32,301 nucleotides of DNA from Chloroflexota bacterium (GTDB taxonomy: Bacteria > Chloroflexota > Dehalococcoidia > Lucifugimonadales > JACPCK01). The number at the start of each line of letters is the position of its first letter. The stretch's first letter is position 1. Position numbers and translations under genes: made by a program. The notes below the pieces were generated by a model that made no database searches, had not been told where the DNA came from, and saw only the letters and a list, made by a program, of their open reading frames with translations. Shown one piece after another: positions 24,710 through 31,825 of the stretch. The stretch covers positions 1 through 32,301 of the forward strand of contig JACPCK010000052.1 in NCBI GenBank assembly GCA_016179845.1, given 5' to 3'.

Positions 24710-25868
24710 ATGGTGGCAGCGCCCGCGGAACAGGATACCCTGAAACTCCTTAAGGTCTTCTTTGCCGGCCCGCGCGACGTGGATGAGGAGCGCAAGGCCC
24801 TGCCGAAGGTTCTGGAGGAAATGAACACCCTGAAGGCCAAGGGCCTGGGGTTCCGCCTGGAGCGGGAGGGGTGGGAGGAGGCCCGGCCACGGCGGCCAGG
24901 GGCGCATTACGAAGCGTACAAAAGACTGCCACCTCTTCGTGCTGTGCATGTGGGAGTGGTGGGGCCAGCCGACGGAGAAATACACCTCTGGGACGGAGGA
25001 GGAGTACGAGGAGGCAGTTGCCTCTTTCAGGGCGACTGGAAAGCCGGAGCTATGGCTCTTCTTCCGCGACATAGAGGAAAGGGTGCTGGCCCAGCGTGGA
25101 GAGCAGGTGATGAAAGTCGTGGCCTTCCGGGACAAGATTGAGCAAATGAAGGGGAGGGAGAGCTTGTTATACGAGCTCTACCGTGGCCCCGCCTCCTGGG
25201 AAAAGCGCCTTAAGAAATGGCTCGCTGACTGGCTTGATGAGCTTTCGAAGGGAGGCAGCTCCCTGCCGGGCACACCTGCTGAGGGCGGCCCCTCTGGAGA
25301 AAGTGGCATGGCGACGGCAGACTTACAGAGCTCGGTGGAGGCCATGCGGAAGGAGCTGGCGGCGCTACGCAAGCAAATAGAGACGAGGGAGGCCCGGGAC
25401 AGGCAAGTGGCCCTGGAGAACGCCCTTGAGGCGGAACGCCTGCGCGGGAAGGGCCGGCTGATAGAAGCGGAGGGCCGCTACGCCCTGGCCCTGGCCCTCT
25501 ATCCGGAGTCACCCGACATCCACACTGGGTATGGCATCCTTCTGTTCGTTATGGGCCGCATGGAGAAGGCTGGGGAGCACTTTGAAACGGAGGCCGAGGA
25601 GCACTATAAGCGGGCCCTGGCCCTCGACCCCAACTACGCCATGGCCCACATGAACTACGCCGTCCTGCTGGCCGAGGCAGGCAGGGGGCCGCAGGCGGAG
25701 GAGGAGTTCAGAAGGGCATTGGATCTGGCCCCCAATGATCGTGATGCCGTCCATAACTACGGCGTGTTCCTGAAAAGGGCGGGCCGGGGGAAGGAGGCCC
25801 AGAGGTATCTGCGGAGGGCCGCTGCCCTGCTCAAGAAGGCCGCAGCCGGCAAGGAGAAGAACTTGTGA
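24710..25868 (+). pseudogene. DUF4062-like/TPR protein with one frameshift
   Basis: Two overlapping frames join into one protein of ~385 aa. The N-terminal frame (from ATG 24710, LLKVFFAGPRDVDEERKALP to REGWEEARP) is the start of a DUF4062-like (TIR-like Rossmann) domain. The rest continues in the +1 frame (KDCHLFVLCMWEWWGQPTEKY, SGTEEEYEEAV, ELWLFFRDIEERVLAQ). The switch lies at about 24875-24905, in G/C runs, and needs one base removed. A coiled coil (~210-250) and three TPR repeats follow (ALALDPNYAMAHMNYAVLLAEAG). Such proteins are often linked to signalling or defence STAND/TPR systems. It may be a pseudogene or a base-call error. The amidohydrolase gene overlaps its stop (GTGA). Confidence 0.8.
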
Positions 25869-27040
25869 AGTACGAGCTGCTGATAAGGAGGGGCCGCCTG
25901 GTGGACCCCTCGCAGGGCATCGACGGCCTTCGGGACGTGGCTTTCGCCAGGGGCCGCGTGGCCGCCGTGGAGAAGGGGATTCCGGAGTCGCTGGCGGCAG
26001 AGGTCCTGGACGCCTCCGGCCTCGTCGTGACCCCTGGGCTGGTGGACATCCACGTCCACGCCTTCTGGGGGGTGAGCCACTACGGCATCGACCTGGACCC
26101 GGTGTGCCTGGCCCGCGGCGTGACCACGGCGGTAGACGCGGGCTCCAGCGGGGCCGCCACCTTCCCCGGCCTGCGGCGATACGTCCTCTCCAAGACCAGG
26201 ACCAGGATGCGGGCCTTCCTCAACATCTCCGCCGCCGGCATGATCGCCGAGAGGATAGGGGAGCTGGAGGACCTGCGCTGGGCCGACGTGAGCTGGGCCG
26301 TGGAGCGGGCGCGGGAGCACGCCGACCTGATCCTGGGCATCAAGGTACGCCTATCCCCCTACGTGGTGGGCAAGACGCGGGACCTGGACGCCCTTGCCCG
26401 CGCCCTGGAGGCAGCCCAGGCATTGGGCAAGCCCCTCATGGTGCACGTGGGCGATACCGAGTCCTCCCTGGAGGAGATCATGGCCCGCCTGCGGCCCGGC
26501 GACATCGTCACCCACGCCTTCCACGGATGGCGCCACGGGGTCCTCGATGACGCCGGCAGGGTGCTCCCAGGGGTGCGGGAGGCCGTGGGCCGCGGCGTGA
26601 TGCTGGACATCGGCCACGGGAGGGGGAGTTTCTCCTTCCACGTGGCGGAGGCGGCCCTGTCCCAGGGGCTGAAGCCCGGCAGCATCAGCACCGACGTCCA
26701 CATCTACAACTACCAGGGCCCTGTACATGACATGGCCACCAACATCTCCAAGTTCCTCAAGCTGGGCCTGCCCCTGGCCGAGTGCATCGAGCTGGCCACC
26801 GTCAAGCCGTCGCGCGCGGTGGGCCTGGAGGAAGGGGCGGGTAGTCTGACACCGGGAGCGCCCGGCGATGCCGCCGTGTTCCGGCTGGAGACGGGCCTCT
26901 TCAACTTCGTGGACTCCTACGGGAACACGGCCACGGGCGCCCAACGCCTGGTCCCTGTAGCCACTGTGCAGCGGGGAAAGGTCTACCGGCCGCGGCGGCA
27001 GTCAGAGGCGGTCCCTAGCGGAAAAGGGCGAAGGGGTTGA
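25865..27040 (+). CDS. Amidohydrolase/deacetylase-family metallohydrolase
   Basis: 391-aa amidohydrolase-superfamily enzyme of the dihydroorotase-like/deacetylase group. Metal ligands: HVH in GLVDIHVHAFWG, a Lys in LGIKVRLS (likely carboxylated), His in LMVHVGDT and THAFHG, and Asp in ISTDVH. The tail holds KPSRAVGLEEGAGSLTPGAPGDAAVF, the return to the beta-sandwich. Related enzymes hydrolyse acyl-amino acids, amides or selenium-related adducts. GTG start, 4-bp overlap with the frameshifted TPR gene. The end overlaps the convergent transporter gene by 26 bp. Confidence 0.93.
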   Translation: MKYELLIRRGRLVDPSQGIDGLRDVAFARGRVAAVEKGIPESLAAEVLDASGLVVTPGLVDIHVHAFWGVSHYGIDLDPVCLARGVTTAVDAGSSGAATFPGLRRYVLSKTRTRMRAFLNISAAGMIAERIGELEDLRWADVSWAVERAREHADLILGIKVRLSPYVVGKTRDLDALARALEAAQALGKPLMVHVGDTESSLEEIMARLRPGDIVTHAFHGWRHGVLDDAGRVLPGVREAVGRGVMLDIGHGRGSFSFHVAEAALSQGLKPGSISTDVHIYNYQGPVHDMATNISKFLKLGLPLAECIELATVKPSRAVGLEEGAGSLTPGAPGDAAVFRLETGLFNFVDSYGNTATGAQRLVPVATVQRGKVYRPRRQSEAVPSGKGRRG

Positions 27041-27725
27041 AGGAGACGTCCCGGTCGTAGGCGTCCACTCCTTCCCGCCTCTTCAGAAAGGTGACCACCC
27101 CATAGGTGAGGGGGGTGGCCGCCGCCTCGTACAGGACCTTGGCCCACCACTGGGTCAATAGCACCTCCACAAGCTGCCCGCCAGTGAGGAATCCCCCCAG
27201 GGCCGAGGAGAAGGCCAACGTAATGAAGACCGCCGAGTCCAGCCCTTGTCCGACGATGGTGGAGGCGATGGTGCGGCTCCACAGCCACCGGCCCCTGGTG
27301 AGCAGCTTCATTCGGGCAAGGATAAGGGAGTTGCTGAACCCTCCCACCAGGTAGCCGGCAAAGGAGGCTGCGAGGAGCCTGGGGGTGTATCCCAGGATTG
27401 CGTCGTAGGCCTCCTGCCCCTGCCAGAAGGGAGCCGAAGGGAGCAGGCGCCCTCCATAGATAGCCAGGACTGCGATCAGGTTACACAAGAAGCCCAGCCA
27501 GATGACGGAGCGGGCAAACCGGTATCCGTAGACCTCAGTCAGGATGTCGCCCAGGATGTAGCTGAGAGGGAAGATGATGACGCCGGCGGGCAGGTTGAAT
27601 GGCCCGATGCGGGCTATCTTCACGGCGATGATGTTGGCGGTGACCAGCGCAGTGACGAAGAGGGCAGCCGTCACCAGGGAAAAGGGAGTCACGAGAGGCG
27701 CTGGCCTGTGTGTCTGGGAGTTCAT
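27015..27725 (-). CDS. Queuosine precursor transporter (YhhQ/VUT family)
   Basis: 236-aa integral membrane protein of the DUF165/VUT family with about six spans. The signature FPLSYILGDILTEVYGY and the later IVGQGLDSAVFITLAF are typical. E. coli YhhQ imports preQ0/preQ1. With queF also in this window (13 kb away), salvage of preQ0 is plausible. No preQ1 riboswitch is visible in the short leader. The start codon is ATG at 27725, with a weak ribosome site. Convergent overlap with the amidohydrolase gene. Confidence 0.94.
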   Translation of the reverse strand: MNSQTHRPAPLVTPFSLVTAALFVTALVTANIIAVKIARIGPFNLPAGVIIFPLSYILGDILTEVYGYRFARSVIWLGFLCNLIAVLAIYGGRLLPSAPFWQGQEAYDAILGYTPRLLAASFAGYLVGGFSNSLILARMKLLTRGRWLWSRTIASTIVGQGLDSAVFITLAFSSALGGFLTGGQLVEVLLTQWWAKVLYEAAATPLTYGVVTFLKRREGVDAYDRDVSFNPFALFR

Positions 27726-27735
27726 GGCGAAGTCC

Positions 27736-27741
27736 TATAAT
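27736..27741 (+). promoter_or_regulatory. -10 box in divergent spacer
   Basis: TATAAT within CCTATAATATC, about 100 bp before the PEP-mutase-family gene; the complement offers TATTAT for the divergent transporter gene. No clear -35 on either strand. Confidence 0.3.
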
Positions 27742-27842
27742 ATCTTCCGAGGAGTTTTCAAGCAACAGGAGTGAGCCCGTGCAGCATAGGCCGCCGCCCG
27801 TTGCTGGAAAAGTCAGCCAAGTAGAGCCAAGGAGGTAGCGAA

Positions 27843-28685
27843 ATGAGACGCACCACCCAACTGCGCCAGCTCCTTTCCCAGGGCAGGCTTCTTGTATCGC
27901 CGTTCACCTATGACGCCTTCACTGCCAAGATCGCCGAGGCGGTGGGCTTCCCCATCGTCTACATGTCCGGCTTCGGCACCTCCATGTCCAGGGGCTATCC
28001 CGACGTGGGCCTTCTTACCATGTCCGAGATGGTGGAGAATGCCCGGCGCATCGCCTTGACCGTCTCCGTGCCCGTCATCGCCGACGCCGACACGGGCTAC
28101 GGCAACCCGCTAAACGCCGCCCGCACCGTGCGGGAGTACGAGCAGGCGGGAGTGGCGGGCGTCCACCTGGAGGACCAGGTGTTCCCCAAGAAGTGCGGAT
28201 TCTTCGAGGGCAAGCAGGTCATCCCCATGGAGGAGCACATAGCCAAGCTCAGGGCTGCCATGGACGCCCGCACCGACCCCGACTTCCTCATCATTGCCAG
28301 GACCGACGCCCTGGCGGTCAACGGCTGGGACGACACCCTCCGCCGCTGCCGGGCCTACCACAAGTCTGGGGCCGACATGGTCTTCATCGACGGCATCAAG
28401 ACTCGCGAGGACCTGGAGCTGTACGCGCGGGAGCTGAGGGACATCCCGCGCCTGTACAACGGCGACCTGGCCTCCACGCAGGAGGTGGAGCGGCTGGGGT
28501 TCAAGGTCATGATCCATCGCGGCTCCATGCTGGCGGTCTACAAGGCCGTGCGCGGCGTCATGGAGGAGCTGAAGCAGAAGGGCGTGGTGGACAAGGCCCG
28601 CTACGCCACCCGTGAGGAGGTAGCTGGCCTCCTGGGCCTGGACAAGGTGTATGAGATGGAGAAGAGGTACACAGCGGTGGGGTAA
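27843..28685 (+). CDS. Isocitrate lyase/PEP mutase-family protein
   Basis: 280-aa TIM-barrel enzyme of the ICL/PEPM superfamily. The Mg-binding DADTGYGN, the loop EDQVFPKKCGFFEGKQV with the catalytic Cys, and IARTDAL are present. KKCGF deviates from the KKCGH of isocitrate lyases and is closer to 2-methylisocitrate lyase, oxaloacetate decarboxylase or carboxyPEP mutase members. Reaction not decided. ATG after AAGGAGGTAG. It is the last clear chromosomal-type gene before the accessory block. Confidence 0.94.
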   Translation: MRRTTQLRQLLSQGRLLVSPFTYDAFTAKIAEAVGFPIVYMSGFGTSMSRGYPDVGLLTMSEMVENARRIALTVSVPVIADADTGYGNPLNAARTVREYEQAGVAGVHLEDQVFPKKCGFFEGKQVIPMEEHIAKLRAAMDARTDPDFLIIARTDALAVNGWDDTLRRCRAYHKSGADMVFIDGIKTREDLELYARELRDIPRLYNGDLASTQEVERLGFKVMIHRGSMLAVYKAVRGVMEELKQKGVVDKARYATREEVAGLLGLDKVYEMEKRYTAVG

Positions 28686-28728
28686 GTCCACATCATTGAG
28701 GGTTTCGAGTCCTGCGCGGGGATGACGT

Positions 28729-28738
28729 GCTAACGGCG
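28729..28738 (-). repeat. Inverted 10-bp remnant of the cassette repeat
   Basis: GCTAACGGCG is the exact complement of CGCCGTTAGC, the core end of the 38-bp repeats further right. It lies at the left edge of the accessory block, in inverted orientation. Ten bases could be chance. Confidence 0.3.
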
Positions 28739-28773
28739 GGAAGCGCAAAGTCTTAGTGCTGAGGAGGATGACG

Positions 28774-29304
28774 ATGGAAAAGGAAGAAAAGCTAAAAGAA
28801 TTGCTCGGCCAAGAATATGAGGAACTTATGGCCTGGAAGGCCATGAAGTGGGTCGGCCCATTCACAGTTGATGACTTGCTGGAGAGTTGTCTTGATAATG
28901 ACCATCCGTGGCCGCCAAAATCTAACTCAGTCTATCTCGTATCGCGAAATCTCTGGGATACACTATCAGTGGTAGATTCCGTTTCCCTTTATGTCGGAAG
29001 CAATACCGGAAAATCCCCACGCTTCTGCACACGCATAGGTGATCTTATAGCGGACCTGTTTGGTTTTTTTCAGGAAGGCACAGGGCACAGTTCGGGGGGT
29101 ATCTCTCTCCACAACTACTGCAAGAAGCAAAACTTGAATCCGAAACAACTGCACATTGCTTGGATTGTGAATTGTGGCTGCGTCAGATGCGCCGAGACCG
29201 TTATTTACGACTTAACAAAGCCAGAATTGAATATAAAAAGGCCACCGAAATGCATAAAGCACCATGGCAAGGAGCAATATTCGGCAGCTTTCAGAAATAT
29301 GTAG
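28774..29304 (+). CDS. GIY-YIG-like protein (predicted nuclease)
   Basis: 176-aa protein, visibly more AT-rich than its neighbours. SVYLVSRN and SLYVGSNTGKS match the two strands of a GIY-YIG domain, an Arg follows (RFCTRIGDLI), and AETVIYDLTKPELNIKRPP matches the glutamate-bearing C-terminal part. The middle has HNYCKKQNLNPKQLHIAWI. Most likely a GIY-YIG nuclease-fold protein of unknown target. The frame opens at GTG 28756, but AGGAGG lies 6 bases before the ATG at 28774. It is the first gene of the accessory block and is followed by the first 38-bp repeat. Confidence 0.72.
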   Translation: MEKEEKLKELLGQEYEELMAWKAMKWVGPFTVDDLLESCLDNDHPWPPKSNSVYLVSRNLWDTLSVVDSVSLYVGSNTGKSPRFCTRIGDLIADLFGFFQEGTGHSSGGISLHNYCKKQNLNPKQLHIAWIVNCGCVRCAETVIYDLTKPELNIKRPPKCIKHHGKEQYSAAFRNM

Positions 29305-29374
29305 CGGACCCCCCGAGGAGGGCACAACTAGAGTCTTCATATGTCGGTTCAGGTTCTTCCTAAGGGAAAGTGCT

Positions 29375-29412
29375 ATCCTATCCCACACCAGGGTTCTGTG
29401 CGCCGTTAGCCC
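29375..29412 (+). repeat. Cassette repeat, copy A (38 bp)
   Basis: First of three direct repeats with consensus ATCYTRTCCCACASCAGG followed by GTTCNSYGCGCCGTTAGYCC. It contains CACA/TGTG arms around CCAGGGTTC. Matches copy B at 35 of 38 positions. It lies 70 bp after the GIY-YIG-like gene and 16 bp before the brnT-like promoter. Confidence 0.9.
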
Positions 29413-29427
29413 GGTGGTGGCTTCCCC

Positions 29428-29456
29428 TTGACATTCGTATACTGTTTGTATACACT
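29428..29456 (+). promoter_or_regulatory. Promoter/operator of BrnTA-like pair
   Basis: TTGACA (29428-29433) with TACACT (29451-29456) at 17-bp spacing, or TATACA at 15 bp. Between them lie two GTATAC hexamers (29437-29442 and 29448-29453), 11 bp apart, forming a palindrome. This is the arrangement expected for autorepression by the antitoxin. Confidence 0.6.
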
Positions 29457-29477
29457 TCTCCGTGGAGAGGATGATTG

Positions 29478-29752
29478 GTGCTTCGCATAGAGTCCTTAGA
29501 AATTGATGACCACATCCTGGAGAAGATTGAATCTAAGCATGGCATTTCCTTTACCGAAGTTGAGGGGGCCTGTCTTTCGGACAAGCGGCATATTAGAAGA
29601 GGCAGAGAAGGGTCTTTAGTGAGACCGCAGCCGGACGCTACATCTTGGTGGTACTAGCAAACCTGGGTGGGGGCAACTGGAGAGTGGCCACGGCAAGAGA
29701 GATGACCGATAGCGAAAGGCGGCTTTATACCAAGGCAACAGGAGGCAAGTAA
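29478..29752 (+). pseudogene. BrnT-like toxin with a frameshift
   Basis: Two frames join into a ~91-aa BrnT-type toxin (RelE-like ribonuclease fold). The first frame runs from GTG 29478 (IDDHILEKIESKHGISFTEVE) to HIRRGREG. The second, from about 29606, gives VFSETAAGRYILVVLANLGG, WRVATAREMTDSERRLYTKA and stops at TAA 29750-29752. These match the BrnT pattern (kHG.sf.ev ... GR.l.V..a ... R.isAREMt..Err.Y). One base must be added at 29605-29616. The toxin may be inactivated, or the read may be wrong. The antitoxin gene starts one base after the stop. Confidence 0.8.
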
Positions 29753-29753
29753 A

Positions 29754-29993
29754 ATGACCGATTTAGATAAGGAAATCCAGCGCATTGAGCAGGGCAATGC
29801 CTGGGATGAGAGCGATGAGGTCGTTGAGGTGGAGGTAAAGAAGCCTCTGGACAAGGTAATCCCTATCAGGCTTTCGGCCGACAAGTGGGAGGCACTGAGG
29901 AAGGAGGCCAGCGAGCTTGGCATCGGTCCAACTACCCTTGCCCGTATGTGGCTACTAGAGCGTCTGCGCCAGAGAACTAAGGCAGGGGTTTAG
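29754..29993 (+). CDS. BrnA-like antitoxin (ribbon-helix-helix)
   Basis: 79-aa antitoxin. The acidic N-terminal half (DESDEVVEVEVKK) would neutralise the toxin. The C-terminal half (KVIPIRLSADKWEALRKEASELGI then TTLARMWLLERL) is a ribbon-helix-helix DNA-binding domain, as in BrnA/CopG-like proteins. AGGAGG lies 8 bases before the ATG. It is downstream of the brnT-like gene, in the usual BrnT-BrnA order. It likely binds the GTATAC palindrome at 29437-29453. Confidence 0.85.
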   Translation: MTDLDKEIQRIEQGNAWDESDEVVEVEVKKPLDKVIPIRLSADKWEALRKEASELGIGPTTLARMWLLERLRQRTKAGV

Positions 29994-30056
29994 CCCTGGC
30001 GACTAACCACCTTGATTATGGCACGACCTGCCTTTGTCCTCGCTATGTAGACTCTG

Positions 30057-30094
30057 ATCCTATCCCACAGCAGGGTTCGCTGCGCCGTTAGCCC
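30057..30094 (+). repeat. Cassette repeat, copy B (38 bp)
   Basis: Second direct repeat, 682 bp from copy A; 35 of 38 positions match A and 34 of 38 match C. The internal arms are CAGC/GCTG around AGGGTTC. GACTAAC at 30001-30007, 8 bp after the antitoxin stop, is complementary to the GTTAGTC end of copy C and nearly so to GTTAGCC of this copy; the span 30001-30093 is 93 bp. Confidence 0.9.
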
Positions 30095-30120
30095 AGACTA
30101 AAAAGCCTGTTGCCTGGCTC

Positions 30121-30149
30121 TTGAAAGCCTTCCCTTATCTTGATACAGT
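30121..30149 (+). promoter_or_regulatory. Promoter of AbrB/RelE-like pair
   Basis: TTGAAA (30121-30126), 17-bp spacer, and TGATACAGT (30141-30149), which is a -10 with the extended TG. The TTG at 30121 could be misread as a start codon for the antitoxin; here it is part of the -35. Confidence 0.6.
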
Positions 30150-30186
30150 AGGATTGTTGGAAAGTGAGAGGGGAAAGAGCTTTGTT

Positions 30187-30498
30187 ATGTCGCAGCTAAT
30201 CCAGGTGCGCAGGAAGGCACAGGTTACCTTGCCCCAGTCTGTTCGCCGGGCCCTGAATATTGAGGAGGGCGACCTCCTGGATATCAGGGTGAAGGACGGT
30301 GAGATCGTGCTCCGGGTGAAGAAGCTGGTGGACAAGGAGCAGGCATGGTTCTGGACCAGGCGCTGGCAAGAGGGCGAGAGGAAAGCCGAGGAGGATATTC
30401 GCTCCGGGCATATTCACAGCTTTGATAGGGCTAAGGAGGCCACAGCCTTCCTCCACAAACGGGCAAAGAAGGGGTCAGGCGCAACTAACGAGGCTTAG
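30187..30498 (+). CDS. AbrB-type antitoxin
   Basis: 103-aa protein with an N-terminal SpoVT/AbrB swapped-hairpin DNA-binding domain (IQVRRKAQVTLPQSVRRALN, then EGDLLDIRV). A C-terminal arm (residues ~50-103, rich in Lys, Arg and Glu) probably wraps the toxin. The ATG at 30187 lies just before the domain; the longer frame from 30121 would start inside the promoter. The toxin gene begins 6 bp after its stop. Confidence 0.9.
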   Translation: MSQLIQVRRKAQVTLPQSVRRALNIEEGDLLDIRVKDGEIVLRVKKLVDKEQAWFWTRRWQEGERKAEEDIRSGHIHSFDRAKEATAFLHKRAKKGSGATNEA

Positions 30499-30504
30499 CC
30501 CGCA

Positions 30505-30765
30505 ATGCCGATCCAGTTTGCCGAGCGGTTCGTCAAACAGTACGAACGATTGCCCAAGACCATACAAGGAAAGGTAGATAAGGCCCTCCGCCTGCTGGAT
30601 GCAGACTTCAGGCATCCTGGACTGCGAAGCCATCCTGTGGAAGGGGTGGAGGAAATCTTTGAAGCCTCTGTTGATGCTAAATATCGCATGACTTTCGAGC
30701 GGCATGGGAATGTGTTCGTTGTTCGCAATGTGGACAATCATGATGAATGCCTCAAGAATCCCTAA
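30505..30765 (+). CDS. RelE/ParE-superfamily toxin
   Basis: 86-aa toxin of the RelE/YafQ/YoeB type (IQFAERFVKQYERLPKTIQG, GVEEIFEASVDAKYRMTFER, DNHDECLKNP). It contains the basic strand region and the DNHDECL end typical of mRNA interferases with C-terminal catalytic His. It would cleave mRNA on the ribosome when free. It is directly after its AbrB-like antitoxin; no separate ribosome site is strong, so coupling is likely. Followed 59 bp later by repeat copy C. Confidence 0.9.
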   Translation: MPIQFAERFVKQYERLPKTIQGKVDKALRLLDADFRHPGLRSHPVEGVEEIFEASVDAKYRMTFERHGNVFVVRNVDNHDECLKNP

Positions 30766-30824
30766 TCTCCGTTCACAGCCTAGACTTGAGAGCATGTTTC
30801 AGACTGTTTGTCAGGCGAAACTTC

Positions 30825-30862
30825 ATCTTGTCCCACAGCAGGGTTCGCCGCGCCGTTAGTCC
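30825..30862 (+). repeat. Cassette repeat, copy C (38 bp)
   Basis: Third direct repeat, 768 bp from copy B, matching it at 34 of 38 positions; ends GTTAGTCC. It marks the right edge of the accessory block, 62 bp before the stop of the chromosomal methyltransferase gene. Confidence 0.9.
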
Positions 30863-30923
30863 GGGGAGCCAGGTGTCTATCTGAAAGGGCACGGACCTGC
30901 TTGGTTGAGCCTTGGAGTTGCTT

Positions 30924-31760
30924 TTAGACCGACCGCTCCTGTGGCACTCTTACCGCCCGCAAGGCCAGGAACAGCGGGAACTCCTCCCTCGAACGGTTCT
31001 CGGCGGCGGCCAGAGGCCCAGGCTGGCTTACCCTGTGGGAGGGCCACTCCTCCAGGGCATTGACCCATAGCCCTTCACCAGCCAGGCCCTTGATGTAAGC
31101 CTCCAACGGCCGGTGGTATGTCCAAGTCTGCTGCCTGGCAGGAGCCCTGAACGGGTGGATGTCGATGGGAATGCTGAGGGGCGTTAAGTAGCGGTCCACG
31201 GCACGGTACAGGAGCTTGCGCTCCTCATCGAAGCCCCAGCGGCTCTGGCGCGGAATGCGGAACGCCGGGTGATTGATTACCATCACCAGGCGGCCTCCCG
31301 GGCGGAGCAAACGGGCGCAATTGATGAATACGGGCTCAATGGGCTCGGTGTCCTGGGCAGCGAGGACCCAGGCTATGGCGTCGAAGCTGCCGCGCTCCAG
31401 TGCCTTCAGGTCGCGGGCATCGGCCACCAGGTACTGGATGTCCCTGGAGGAGCGCCGCCGCGCCAGCTCGATGAGACGTCGCGACATATCGACGCCGGTA
31501 ACTGTGGCGCCCGCCTTGTGCATAGCGCGGCTGACCACCCCCTGGCCGCACCCCAGGTCCAGCACCCTCTCACCGGCCTTGACCTCCAGCAGACGCATGG
31601 TGCCGGGAAGGACGATGCTCTCATGGAACTCGCTGCCTTTCGCCCCTACCAGGGAGTCATACCACGCAGCCGCTCTGTCCCAGGGAGTCTCGCCTCCATG
31701 AGGTCTCTCTGACTCTCGCCTGGAGCGCGGAGTAGGGGCTCTTCCCCTTGCCCTTTTCAC
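30924..31760 (-). CDS. Class I SAM-dependent methyltransferase
   Basis: 278-aa methyltransferase of the UbiE/Methyltransf_11 type. Motif I VLDLGCGQGVVS binds SAM, GVDMS is motif post-I, ADARDLKAL follows, and LLRPGGRLVMVINHP is motif III. The C-terminal half (~residues 180-260) carries an extra domain with YHRPLEAYIKGLAGEGL, as in small-molecule methyltransferases. GTG start at 31760 with a weak ribosome site; a later start near ETPWDRAAAWYDS is possible. The substrate is unknown. Confidence 0.92.
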   Translation of the reverse strand: MKRARGRAPTPRSRRESERPHGGETPWDRAAAWYDSLVGAKGSEFHESIVLPGTMRLLEVKAGERVLDLGCGQGVVSRAMHKAGATVTGVDMSRRLIELARRRSSRDIQYLVADARDLKALERGSFDAIAWVLAAQDTEPIEPVFINCARLLRPGGRLVMVINHPAFRIPRQSRWGFDEERKLLYRAVDRYLTPLSIPIDIHPFRAPARQQTWTYHRPLEAYIKGLAGEGLWVNALEEWPSHRVSQPGPLAAAENRSREEFPLFLALRAVRVPQERSV

Positions 31761-31825
31761 GTCTCCATTCTACCCTACTGGAAACCGGGGGGTGCCGTGT
31801 ACAATCGCCCCAGAAAGGAGCGCTC

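Noticed and set aside
30121-30186. TTG start extending the AbrB-type antitoxin by 22 residues
   Set aside because: This stretch contains a good promoter, and the family begins near the ATG at 30187.
29375-30862. CRISPR array
   Set aside because: Repeats are ~0.7 kb apart with genes between them, not short spacers.
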